Shown here one piece after another: positions 46,181-57,668 of a stretch of DNA of 64,000 bases (within the stretch, counting starts at the first letter, position 1; each line of letters begins with the position of its first letter). The stretch is from contig NC_081409.1 of the NCBI RefSeq assembly GCF_030272615.1, forward strand, positions 652,208,468 to 652,272,467. Direction: 5' to 3'. This DNA comes from Cryptomeria japonica. Lineage: Eukaryota; Streptophyta; Pinopsida; Cupressales; Cupressaceae. Both the position numbers and the translations under genes were made by a program. The notes under the pieces were generated by a model. That model had not been told where the DNA came from. It searched no databases and saw only the letters and a list, made by a program, of their open reading frames with translations.

Positions 46181-48461
46181 GCTAAAATACATATTCAATT
46201 ACTTTTTTCTATTACCAAAATAAATAGTTACATAAATAATAGGTATTACATCTTAATCCAATGTATCTTTATTATAAGTAAAAGCTATAGAACTTATTTA
46301 CTTAAAAGAATAATTCTTAGATTGAATAAAAAGTAAAAATTATAAAAAAAAACCCAAGTCAATTAGAAGATGAAAATTAACTACTAAAAAGGAAGGGAAA
46401 TAGGTTTAGTTTATTCAAAGGTAGCCACACCTTGGAGGTTTTAGAAAATTAACTTGCATGTTGTTTGCAGCATATAGATAAAATCACTTCTTTCTTCATT
46501 ATAATTATTGATAATTATTTTAAGTAAACATAAATAAAATGTATAAGTAATTTAATTTTACTATGTAATAATTATTAACTTCTTTTTTCATTTTAATTAT
46601 TAATAATTGTTTTAATTAAACATATATAAAATGTATAAGTAATTTTATTTTACTATGTAATAATTATTAATACTCGAATAACCCTTGCCATTATAATATT
46701 AATCATTCTAACATATTGCAACTCGTTATGTTTATGTTAACAATAATAACATTAATAATTATTTTATTTGAACTTGATATAGTTAATTGACAATGTTATA
46801 AATGATAATATTGATATTATTATCTAGCTAAAATTAATATTATTATTAAAACTACTCATATTAATAATAATTTTAAAGTTATAATTACTTTGTTTTTTAT
46901 TATTAATTATTTTAACCATAATATTGCTAGAGTGGACATAAATAATATTACTTTGATTGCGAGTTAACTCTTAAACCTAGTTTTCTTATGATTTTTTCAT
47001 AGGAATAGTTGTCATTGCCTAAAATTGGGTAAACTAGTTAGTATATGTGTCATTAGAAATAGTGTTATTATGCCTCCCAAAATGTTGAGATTTCAAATAT
47101 CACCAATCAAAATGGAGAAAAAATAGATTTTTATTTACTTGTCATAGAAAATATTCATTTACATGAAGTAAAAACATTAAAGTTGATTGATAAAATGTTT
47201 TGATTGGTTCAAATAAAATTATTTGATCATTAGTTAATCAATAGTTAAAAACATAGCCTCGCCTATAATTACATACCATGACAAGAACTAATAATTTCAA
47301 TTCATACATTTTTCAAATGCTAAATTTATTTATTTATTAAAATAATATATTCACTTGAATAAATTTATTCTTCTAATGAGGTGTCCTTTAATCTTTTTAT
47401 GAAATTGAATTTAAGCCCCTCAAAAACTAATTAATTAATTAATCAATTAATTAATCAATCATTATCGATAAATTAAATTAGAGTGGTGTTTTTGGTTTAC
47501 ATACAATTATTAATTCTGAAGAGTCTTCAACTAATCTAATACTATTAACTTTTACGATTAATGTTGTCTATGAAAATGTTTTCAATAATAATAAAATATT
47601 AAATGGATAACTCCATTAGTCTCCGTCGTTAACAAAAACTAACAAAAAATATTATTTTTGTTTAATAAGGTTTGTGAAACAAACAAGGTAAGCGTAACGT
47701 ACACTAGAAAATAGCCGGCAGTGACTAGACTGGCTCTTAACGCTCCTACTTTTAATAAGAATAATGAAAGAATACCGTCCATTTCTGTGGTGTCCATAGC
47801 ATTTGTTTCAGTTCTAATTAATATATTTTCTTTCTATCATCAATTTCCAATCAATTCATTATCTAAATAGATAAGAGTAATATAAAATTATATATATATA
47901 TATCATCCTCTATCTTAAGCTATCAAAATTACCTATAAGACGTGTTTGATCAAGTTCATTATGAACTACTAAAATCTACAATGCACTTGGCTCTAATGTC
48001 TACTATTGCATAAGAAGTAGTGATAATGAAAAATGTTATAGAAGGGACACTAGAGTGCAAGGGTCATGCTCTTTTTGTTTGATCTCTTGATAAAGCTACC
48101 TTTATGATAATGAATATATTTAAAGGAAACATTTTCAAATATATAAGTGTCTTAGAGGATTTTGATGCATTTTTATTTTTTTAATATTCCAGGTAAAAGT
48201 ATTTCTAGTGTGATTTGAAATCATACTCTTGTTTTCTTTGTTGTGTGAATTAAATGGAAATTTAATGGCTTTAAATAGCATTAAAGAAATAAATTTCTCG
48301 AGCATGTACCAAGTTTGGTCATTATAAATTATGAAAATAGTGAGCCAATTATATTTAAAATTGATTCATGGGCCAATATTGCATGACATAAGATTGAACC
48401 CATGCACCTTGTGATTGAATGATGACATGGAGCTATAAATCTTGAGAGTATACTAGTTAAA
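46181..48461. other. AT-rich intergenic region
   Basis: No ORF with a recognisable product. Contains a duplicated ~85 bp phrase (TTAAACATA..AAAATGTATAAGTAATTT, about 46525-46575 and 46615-46670) and runs of AATTAATTAATCAATTAATT near 47430-47460. Confidence 0.5.
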
Positions 48462-48484
48462 ACAATAAGTGAATATGCTATGAG

Positions 48485-49450
48485 TTTATTCAAAATCCCC
48501 GTCAAAATTGTTGATAAACTAGAAAGAATCCAAAAAAAACATTTGTGGACAGGGACTAAAATTAAGAAGAAAATTGCATCTTGTGGCTTGGAATCAAGTT
48601 TGCCTTCCCAAGTCCATGGGGGGGCTAGACATTAGAAATCTGAGAGACTTCAATAAAGCCTTGATGGCCAAGCAACTGTGGAGATATCTTAAAGAGAATA
48701 ATGAATGGATTGACCTTTTCAAACATAAATACCTAATTCAAGATATCCAAAACACTCTAGAAACTTATGACCTTCCCAGCTTGGTCTCTGATTTGTGTAG
48801 CAATTTCTTTGTCTCCTCCAAAATTATTTTGCATGGTTGTAGATGGGAGTTTGGAAATGGCTCCAAAATCAGGTTTTAAGAGGACTAGTGGACTGGTGAT
48901 GGTCCCCTATTGGATTTTGTTTGGGCTCCTCCTTTCAAAGAATTATGTCTCAGAAAAATTAGCCCTTGGGTGGCTGATTATATTACAGATGGAGCTTGGT
49001 TGGATCTCAATTCTGTGGATAATTCTTTGTTACCTTTGCAACCCTAATTGAATTGTATACATATCCCCAGCTCTCATGTGGAGGATCAAGTGTTCTGCAA
49101 TTTCTCCTCTTCTGGAAAATTCAAGGTTGTTGATGCTTACAAGTTCATCTTTAGAAAAATTTTCTCCCTGCCCCCCCTTATGGGCCGGTATCTGGAATAA
49201 ACTCTTATCTCCAAAAATTAACATCTTTTTTTGGTTGTTTATGTAGAGTAAGATTTCTACCATTGACAATCTTTGCAAAAAAGTTCTTCCTCTTACTAAT
49301 AGATGCTTCCTTTGCAAAGAAGCGGAGCAAAATGCTGGTCATCTGCTACTGCACTTCTCTTTTGCCATGGATATCTAGATTTTCTTTCTTGATATTTGGA
49401 ACATTAATTGGGTCTTCCCCGATTATGTTCAAAGGTTTTGGTTTGAATGG
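48485..49450 (+). pseudogene. LINE RT C-terminus and zf-RVT (broken)
   Basis: 48485-48560 encodes LFKIPVKIVDKLERIQKK and HLWTG; then 48574-48876 gives WNQVCLPKSMGGLDIRNLRD and NKALMAKQLWRY, a standard block at the end of plant LINE RT. After frameshifts the zinc-binding region appears near 49295-49345 as CFLCKEAEQNAGHLLLHFSF, where C-x-x-C and H are kept but the last Cys (usually HLFLHC) is replaced. The polymerase active-site motifs lie upstream and are absent. Confidence 0.82.
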
Positions 49451-49744
49451 AACCCTTTGATAATTAGGCTTTGGGAGTCCTTTGGAATATGTCTCTTCCT
49501 CATACTGCTTGGGGTATTTGGAAAGAAAGAAATAATAGAGTCTTTAGAGATTTGGAATCTAATGTGCTTGTTGTGGCTATTAGAATTTGTAATTCTATCA
49601 AGGAGAATTTTCTTCAATCCTGCCTTAGTAGAAGGAATGACCATCCCCTCCCTTCTCTCTAGGAGGAATGGGATACTATCAAATAGTGGCAAATTGACTG
49701 GAATATTTCCATTCCAGTGCACAAAATAAAACACTGCAGACAAA

Positions 49745-50242
49745 ATGTTTTTTGGCATTCCCCCTATGGGATGGATCAAAATAAATGTGGACAAGGTGGC
49801 CAAAGGGACTCCTGGGCCGACTGGGTGCAGGGGACTAGCTAGGAATCATATGGGTCTACTGGTTTCTGCAGTGGCACTCCCTCTGGGCACCCAGTCCAAC
49901 CACTTTACAAAGGCCAGCGCTACCCACTTTGGGTTACACATGGCTAAAAGGGAAGGCTTTCGAAAGGTCTGGCTAGAATCTAACTCACTAAATAGTGTTA
50001 ATTTCTTGAATGGGCCTACTGACCAACTTGGACTATTACCAACTTGATCAAGGATTTCTGGGATATGATAGAAGAGTTAGATGAATTCAAAATTTTGCAC
50101 GTCTTTCGGGAAGGCAATAAGGTGACTGATTTACTTGCCAATACGATGGTGGGATACGTGGACACTAAATGGTGGAGTAGTAGGTACTCTTTCCTAAAAA
50201 ACTTGTGCGATTTGGCTTGTGATGATTCCTTCCACTTGTGGT
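49745..50242 (+). pseudogene. LINE RNase H (broken)
   Basis: 49745-50044 has the plant LINE RNase H opening P.GWIKINVDKVAKGTPGPT, LARNHMG and a helix with ATHFGLHMAKREGF, then VWLESNS. After a frameshift, 50044-50241 has FKILHVFREGNKVTDLLANT, the usual H.pREgN..aD.LA end. Of the catalytic set, the first Asp and the last Asp are visible, while the Glu of the AEA motif and the Asp of ESDS appear replaced (SAT, ESN). Confidence 0.85.
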
Positions 50243-50469
50243 AATTAATGAATTTTAATCATGATTTGATTATGTTGTTGGGGAAACGACTACTTTTTTA
50301 TTTCCCTATTCAAAGATCTAGAGACAACCCTTGTGCCTGGATTTTCTATCTTATTGTGTGGCCCATCTCCTACTATTGTTCAGAGACTGTGTGGCCCATT
50401 TCCAGCTACTATTCAGAGACTTCTCTTGTGTGGCCCATTCCCTGCTTTTGTTTGGTGACTTGGATCATT

Positions 50470-51999
50470 ATGGCTGGGGCCAAGAATAGGCAAGAGCCGC
50501 CCACTTTTGAGAAATGGAAGAAAACTAAGGAGGTGTGGAAAGAAATCGTTGATGGGGGAATTGTCCCCTTCTTGGAAAGACTCCATGGACATTCTCCTCT
50601 GCTCACAAAAACATTTGTTAATGAGTGGGAAAAAGGGGTTCTGAGGGCTTAAGGTGCTAAATTCTAGCTGGATGAAACCCTGGTGGCTACGGTTATGGGT
50701 CTGGCAATGAATGGAAGAAGATTCTATAGAGACAAGAAAACTAGGGAGGAAGACATGGTGAATTTTTTCAACAAAGATAAGGAGCATTCAAGGGTTAATA
50801 AAATGGTTGATGGTGGCTACAATAGAAAAGATCTTATGGCTCCTTGGGAAGATATGGCCGAATTTATCATGAGGTACATTACGCTTGATGGCAGATATGC
50901 AAGTATCTTTTCTTACCATTTTACCATTCTGAATCACTTTAGGCATGGCAAAATAATTTCTATTCCTTTCTATCGAGCCTCTTTTTTGGAGAATAGTCTT
51001 GAAAAACATGTTGAGAATTCAAATAATTCGGTCCTCCATGAAGGGCTTATTGTGCTCGTTTTGGAGTACACTAAGACCCATGAAGTTGTGCCCTCTCTCT
51101 CTGAGAAAGGCCAAATCCCTCATACTAATATATAGGAAGTCTCTTATTTGTATATGGAAATGGAGGATAGTGGGAGTGCCAAACCTTTTGATGACCCTTA
51201 TTATAAGTTAGTTGTAGAAGGTGAATTGTTGGTCACCCTTGGATGCAAGAATCCCCCCAGATGAGAGGCCAACAAATATAAATCAACAAGCAAGCTAATT
51301 TCTAAGCCTTCTTCTAAAAAGAAGAATCTTGCGGTTAAGAACTATGTTCCCAAGACCTTGGACTAGGGAATTAAACTAGACATTCCTCTTAATGTCCTAC
51401 AGGAAAAATAGGGGACTCTGCCTAAAGAAGTAGATAGTTAGTTATAGAAGAATAGTACTCTGATGAACCTGGTGATGGAAGCGACTCGACCCCAGGAGAG
51501 ATGCTGGAAATGGGCGGAGAAGGAAATTGATACCCTTAAAGAGGGGATTGCGGAAATAATAGATATCTTCACTGCTACGCCTGAGCCTAGCAAACATGAG
51601 AAGCTCATGATCATGACCCAGAAGCTCTCCCATGATGTCGAGGTTATGAAATGAAACCATGAACAAAGAATTGAAAAGGTTGAATAGTCTATGGCGGAGA
51701 TAAAGAAAAACCTCAAGAACCTAGTTGACATAAGCAAGGAGGCCATGAATAATAGTATGGAGGGGCTCGAAAAGATCAATGTCATGGTTGCGGAGTACAT
51801 ATCCATTCAAAATGATCTTGAGAAATATCTTGGAGGTGAAGACATTGCTACTGGTGGCAAGAAACCACACGCCCTAGCTCCATAACCAGGAATAAGGAAC
51901 AGCAATAAGGGCACCTCTAGGTTCATTATGGAGGAATTGGAGGAAATCAACAAGATTACCATCCAAAAGAACAAGGAGTTGATGCACTCTCTTAATTGA
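50470..51999 (+). pseudogene. Extra ORF downstream of RNase H, unknown function
   Basis: From ATG 50470 (MAGAKNRQEPPTFEKWKKTK) to TGA 51997 a single frame of about 509 codons is kept without a frameshift, but it contains about ten internal stops. Landmarks: PFLERLHGHSPLLTKTF, VTGLAMNGRRF-like (VMGLAMNGRRFYRDKK), PWEDMAEFIMRYITLDGRYA, FSYHFTILNHFRHGK, ISIPFYRASFLENSL, then a Lys-rich middle and an alpha-helical, probably coiled-coil end (ERCWKWAEKEIDTLKEGIAE, ISKEAMNNSMEGLEKINVMV, EELEEINKITIQKNKELM). I recall comparable hypothetical proteins in conifers but no named domain. Its place inside the LINE insertion suggests an element-encoded protein. Confidence 0.6.
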
Positions 52000-52171
52000 G
52001 TGTTTCTATTTTGCTGTCTATGTTTCTTTTTGCTTTCATGTCTATTCTAGGGTACTCCCCTATTTTGTTGTTGGTTTATATTTGGTTGGTTGATGGCCAG
52101 TTTCTGTAAAACTTTTGGTTTCGGGTCCATGTAAAACCCATTTATCTTTATCAAATACAATAAGTTAATAT

Positions 52172-54561
52172 AAATGGAAAATAATAGAAAGGACAAATAA
52201 TGATGGGATATGGTCATATATCTATGCAAAAATGTATATATGAACATAGATAAATGATTAGGGAATGAATAAAACATTAAACAAGACTATTTTGTTTGTT
52301 GATATGTATTTATTGGGACATTCCATTAAAAAAAGATCAATGTTAAAAAATGGATTGGTTGACAAATTTAACAATGAAAACTTATCCCACTTTGATGGAA
52401 ATCTGAATCATGAAAAGAACATGTATTTCAAGGTATATGAATGCTAAAAAATTAGTCATAAAATATAAATATTTAGACATAAAAAGATAGGATTCCATGT
52501 AATGAAATAGATGGATATGTTTTTCTTCATGTTTTACTCCTCTTTGACATTTGCACTTTGTAGAAACCAAGAAAATATAATAGATATGCATTGAGTAGCT
52601 TACATCATGCAAGTAAAATATGCAAAACAATATTTTGTTTTGACTTTCAATGAAAATGAAAATGAATATTGGAGAGTAAGAGAAAAAATTATTTATTTGA
52701 AAAGTGAAACATCAAACATCTAATAAATATGGTAGTAGTATAGAAATGTGATACTTTGATTATCACTGTGTCATTTCATCTAGATCTATCTTGGAATAGC
52801 TATTACTTTTACTATATGCAACAATAATTCTTCATAATTTAAGAATAATATTGCTAGTTATACAATATACCCCCTTCAATTGGTTTCAAGGAATTGAAGA
52901 ATGAAAAATAGTACATGAAAAACAAACACAAGTATAAGTAAGCATATGAGCACAAAAAATCAGGTAGTATAATATGTATCATAAATACATAATGTGATGA
53001 TAACTATGTCAAGAATATTAAAATTTGATGAGCTTCATGAAATTATTTAAACTAGAGACAATTACTTTTTACCATAAATATGACCTCAATTTGAGAAAAT
53101 AAGAGGGGTGAAGTATCTCTAATGGTGATTTTAGGGGAAATTTTACTACTAATTTAAAATAAATTGTAGGCTACTCCCACAAATCCTTAATTCTCCCTCT
53201 TTTGTCTCTTCACTATAATCTTACATATCTTAGTATATATAACCAAATTGAGATATGAGAACTAAGGTTTTATTCTTAAATGTTTACCCTCCAATAGTTC
53301 ACATGTATCATAATTGTGTCATGTGTTAATTACTATTCTATTATATTATAATATGGCTTGCCTCATGCCTTTGTGCCTTGATACTTGCCTACATGTCAAT
53401 TCTATAATACTTTTGTTGTACATATTTGAGCCCATATTCATGTTATCCTTATTCTTCATGTAGTTTTCAACAATTGAAGTAGTCATTTATTAAAAAATTT
53501 TTTTACCATTCATTAGATCACTTAATCAAAGACTTGCATATGGTTTGAGTTACGTAGTGCATTTAATACCAAGAATTTCTTCATACCATCCATCCCAATA
53601 ATCCTATATCTTTTTTATCCTATCATTCATCCCTCATAACAAGAGTAAGTTGTCCTACAAAGTTTTATTTGAGTCTCTATCTTGTTAAATATTTCTTGGT
53701 TCAATCCTTAATCCACTTGTAAATCGCCTCTTAATCCAAGGCACCAAGTTTCGATGGTCTGTTTGAACCTCATGAACCCCTTGAACCATTTTGAAAGGAG
53801 TTCATAATGTTCATTTAGGTACTGTAGGTTCTAAGTTGTGTCTAAAATGTTTTTAGACTAATGTTCACTCAAGTGTTTTGCAGCAGTTCTATTTCACGGT
53901 CGCAAATGATGTTTCATATCCTTGTTCTCCAGATCGTGAACCATTTGAACATAGTTAAAACAGTTCAGTGATGTTCAACATGTACAATAAAGTTTAAAAG
54001 GCCAACGACAGTTAACCAAAGTTAATCTTTTCAAAGTAAATTTTCCTTGGCACAGTGTACGCTTTGAACTAACTGAACCCTCATGAAGTCAGTTCAAATT
54101 GTTCATACAAGTTCAAATCAGGTGGGTCCCATAGACTAAATGACATGATGGTGCATTTATTGCTAAGTTGATGAAGATTGAACCATATCTCAGGTGATGT
54201 CAACTGGCCGATTTTTTAAGGCAAGTAATCATTTTTGGGAATTGGAGGTTACCCCAAAAACACCGCCATGCATTCAATACACACGCGTGATGTCAAATCC
54301 CAATGCTCAGCACATTTGACAGCCAAAATTAATGCACTAAATGAGCTTTTAACACTTCATTTTCTATAAGGTATGAAGTGATTAATTTATGAAACTTGTT
54401 CTTCTTTGCTGTGAAGTGTTTGATAGAAGGTTTGTCTACTGGTAATCATTCGATTGGTTTCAACTATGAAGGTGATTTTTGATTCCTATCTTCTCTAGTG
54501 ATTTTTAGCTGTTTTTCTCTCTCATAATAAAATTTATTGGGAGAAATTAGGGTTGTTATTT
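52172..54561. other. AT-rich intergenic region
   Basis: No recognisable gene. 53755-54130 is enriched in GTTCA/TGAAC phrases (e.g. TTTGAACCTCATGAACCCCT, CAGTTCAAATTGTTCATACA), giving many small inverted repeats. The short ORFs at 52047-52630 lie on A/T-rich DNA and look fortuitous. Confidence 0.45.
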
Positions 54562-57500
54562 ATGAATTATGAAGTCCACTCTGCACCTTTTCAGAAATAT
54601 TTTCAGTCTTGCTTACACATAACCCATTGTCAGTGATACAGACCTGAAAGGAGAGAATTTAGAGGTCTTGAAGGAAAGGGTTTTTAGAGGGATTGACAGT
54701 TCTTTTGGTTTACAAATTCTAAGTAGTGGCCTCGTAGAGGCGACAACCTTTCCTCCTGTTATCTCTTGCCCATAATTAGTTAGGGAATGCATTGTGAGGT
54801 ATGATCCTATTTCTGAAACTATCAAGAGAGATAATGGTGAAACCCTCCTCGCGATAAACAAGGAAGTCATTTCTTCTGTTTTCAAATTGCCTGATTACAA
54901 GTTCTCAATTTCTCCCACCCAATCAGTCACTGAGTTCAACACGGATAAAACTGGACACCAGAACAATATAGTGAAGCATTGGTTGAAAGTTCCTTAGAGG
55001 GGTGGCTCCAGGTTACCAAAATATCCCAACAAAAATCACATGCTTCCCCACATCCATGATGTTATGTTATTGTTACACCGAGTTAGAGGTTTAGTGGAGG
55101 CCTACAGCTTTAATGATTGGATTTACTATTATGTGCAACTGGTGTTGGAAGGAAAGCAGTATCTTGACTGGGTAGAGCTTATTGCTGATTCCATGAGGGA
55201 ACAACTGAGCATGATGAAGAAGTTTAAGAAAAATTTATTTATGTCCTCATATTTGATTTATTGTTTCGAATGTGTCAAAGAAATAATGGGAATTCCTAGG
55301 CAACTCGCTGAAGGAGATGTTTCTGTATATGACTTTTATCCTATGTTGCAAAAAGATAATGCCTTGCAGGATTTTAGGAGAGTACATAAAGCTTTCCTAG
55401 GAGACTTGTGTTATGAGCTAAAGAACATGAAATCTTAAAATGATATCTGAAGATGCCCAGGCATTAGTGAAAAGATATGGTAGTTTCTTCATTCAGTTTC
55501 CTCATTTCTGTTATATAAGGGTAGGCGGTTTTGAGGAAGAGCCTTTCAGACTTCCTCACTTTTGTTCTAATTATTTTGTCCTTGTTGAAATCTATAGGCA
55601 TTGGTCTACTGTAATTAAGAAAGCTCAACCCAAAGATAAAAGGGAGGATCATTTTCCTATTCAACTGGGCAGTTTATCTTGTAGTTCAATGTCAAATGCA
55701 TTGAGCATAGGAGCTGATTTGAAGAATTTCAATTTTTCACTGTATCATGAAAGGAAGGGTTTTGATAATAAAGGTTTCTCATAGAGTCTTGGTTTGATGA
55801 TGCATCTTCCAATCCCACACTTGGAGGACTTTTGGGAATATTGCAGTGATGAGCTCGAAGTGTTCAAAAGGGCAAATATGAGAATGGTTTTGGAACAGGT
55901 AGTTTCACTACAGGTGAAACTTGATATAAGTGGGATCGAAGAGGATTATCTGGAGCTTTTTGAACCTTGATATCTAGACCAAGCTAAACCCAAAACATTC
56001 TGCATTAATTGGGATGTGGAAGAAGAGGATGATATACAGCTTCAAACAAAGAGAGTCTTGGAAAGAACCGCAAATTGGGTTAATAAGAAAAGAGCAATGA
56101 AATTACGCAACAAGATTGATCCTGCAAGAGATAATGTGGTTTCTCTACGTTCCCCAAAACATTTTTCTAACCCCACTTCTATGCCTGTTTATGCAGGTAA
56201 AAATAAGAAGTCATCTCACACCAAGCACAAGCCTAATCCTTCTTTGAACTTTCTTGCCCCTCGACATACAACGTCACAGAGTATTGCACAGAGGAAAATG
56301 GACCAAGTCAAAGACATAGAGGTAAAAGAAAAGATCCTTGATACTTAGATTTTTGAGGTCAAGGACCTTGATAGTGACATTGTCAACACTATGGATTCTC
56401 ATGCAATCATTGTAGCCATGACACCCCCACCTAAAGTAACTGGAGGAATAACTAGTTCAAATACAACTCCCAAATGGTTAACTATTTCAGTAAGCAAGAA
56501 ATGGAGCTTCATCCCAGTGTCCATCCCAATCCAAGACATGGTGGTCAAATACATGGAGAAGGGTCCCAAACAGAAGAAGTTCAAAACAACTGCCAGATTG
56601 GATGTTGATGAAAAGACCGGGAGGTGGGTTGCTGAAATTGCCTCTTATAAGCCCAAAGATGAGAATATGGAAGTAAATGCAGAGGTTTTTGAGGTCACCA
56701 AAGTGGATCTCGGGAACATGAGCAAGGACTCTAATAATCACCTCTTCCAAGTGTCGGCTAAGAATATGCTCACCAGGTTAGAAAAATATGGACAAGAGAA
56801 AAGAGAACTGAAATGACATATCAAGATTCTAGCTCAATTCATTGATAGCATAGGCTATTTTGGAGGACTTCCCATATCACATGCTTCAGAGAGTTTTGAC
56901 CCTACTTCACCAGAGAACAAAAAACTAATGAATCAAGTTTAGTGAGCCAAGAGCATCGCAGGAGCTGTAGAGAAATGGATTGAAGGAGTGATTGGAGATG
57001 ACAAAAAATATATTACAAACTCCAAGAAGCTATGAGATGAAATGCAAAACCTCACTGCGGAGATTCAGAATCAGATTGTGCCATGGGAAAAAGAAGAGCA
57101 TAAATGGGAAAATGTATTACCCATGCTCACCATGATAGAAGAATATGGAGCCACAAATTTTTTAGCACAAAATTCAAGTAAATTGGTAACTGATGAGTGC
57201 CAGCTCTTCGTATTGAAGAAAACTATAGTGTGGCGGGTAATCACATTCAAGTCTATGATTTATGATGTCAGGGCCTCTGTTTATGAGCTTCAAGAACTTC
57301 AATGTAGCTTGGTCAATGACAACAAAGTGGTTAACCCAAACCATGATTGGCAATTGGGACTTTGTGGGTTGAACACATAGGACGCAGTAAAGGCATTAGG
57401 TTGCACATGGAGAAAGTTAAGGCCAAAGGCAATTTTACTCCCGAAGATATAACACAAGTTGCCCAAATTGAATCTATGACATTTATCGGTAATGATCAGT

Positions 57501-57668
57501 TACCTAAGCATACATCGAGAAAATGGTGAAGCATAGGTGGGACAAGGAAGCCACAAAAGAAAAGATCAATGCCATGAAAAATCTGAGTCAATCTATAATT
57601 CAGGAGCTTGCAACTGCCCACGATGCCCAGAAAAGTGGAGGAGAGGATGACAATGGAGAAGAGGCATA
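54562..57668 (+). pseudogene. Long decayed ORF of unknown function (retroelement-associated type)
   Basis: Starts around ATG 54562 (MNYEVHSAPFQKYFQ). After a frameshift it reads DTDLKGENLEVLKERVFRGI, GLVEATTFPPVISCP, LVRECIVRYDPISETIKRDN, ETLLAINKEVISSVFKLPDY, HIHDVMLLLHRVRGLVEAYS, DWIYYYVQLVLEGKQYLDWV and FMSSYLIYCFECVKEIMGIP. A shift at 55436 leads to a second frame open, apart from about six stops, to 57380 (YIRVGGFEEEPFRLPHFCSN, LERTANWVNKKRAMKLRNKI, RLDVDEKTGRWVAEIASYKP). A third piece ends with AQKSGGEDDNGEEA. Total length was about 1000 residues. There is no RT, protease or membrane segment. The N-terminal third resembles in style, though not in exact sequence, the extra LINE ORF at 50.5 kb. 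Function unknown; I infer a mobile-element protein. Confidence 0.5.

Larger units (their letters stand above)
48477..52156 (+). mobile_element. 5'-truncated L1-type LINE with an extra 3' ORF
   Basis: Flanked by ACAATAAGT(G/T)AATAT at 48462-48476 and 52157-52171 (14 of 15 identical), a LINE-type target duplication. Order inside: end of reverse transcriptase (48490-48880), zf-RVT region (49290-49440), RNase H (49745-50240), a ~510-codon ORF (50470-51999) and a 3' end with GGTTTCGGGTCCATGTAAAA and CCCATTTATC, the phrase typical of plant LINE 3' UTRs. The 5' part of the element (ORF1, endonuclease, most of RT) is missing. All coding parts carry stops or frameshifts. Confidence 0.82.

Noticed and set aside
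30757-51999. Premature stops read as a C-to-T (methylation decay) signature
   Set aside because: Every stop codon is by definition one C-to-T change from CAG, CAA or CGA, so the pattern proves nothing without an intact relative to align. I keep only the observation that frames are preserved while stops accumulate.
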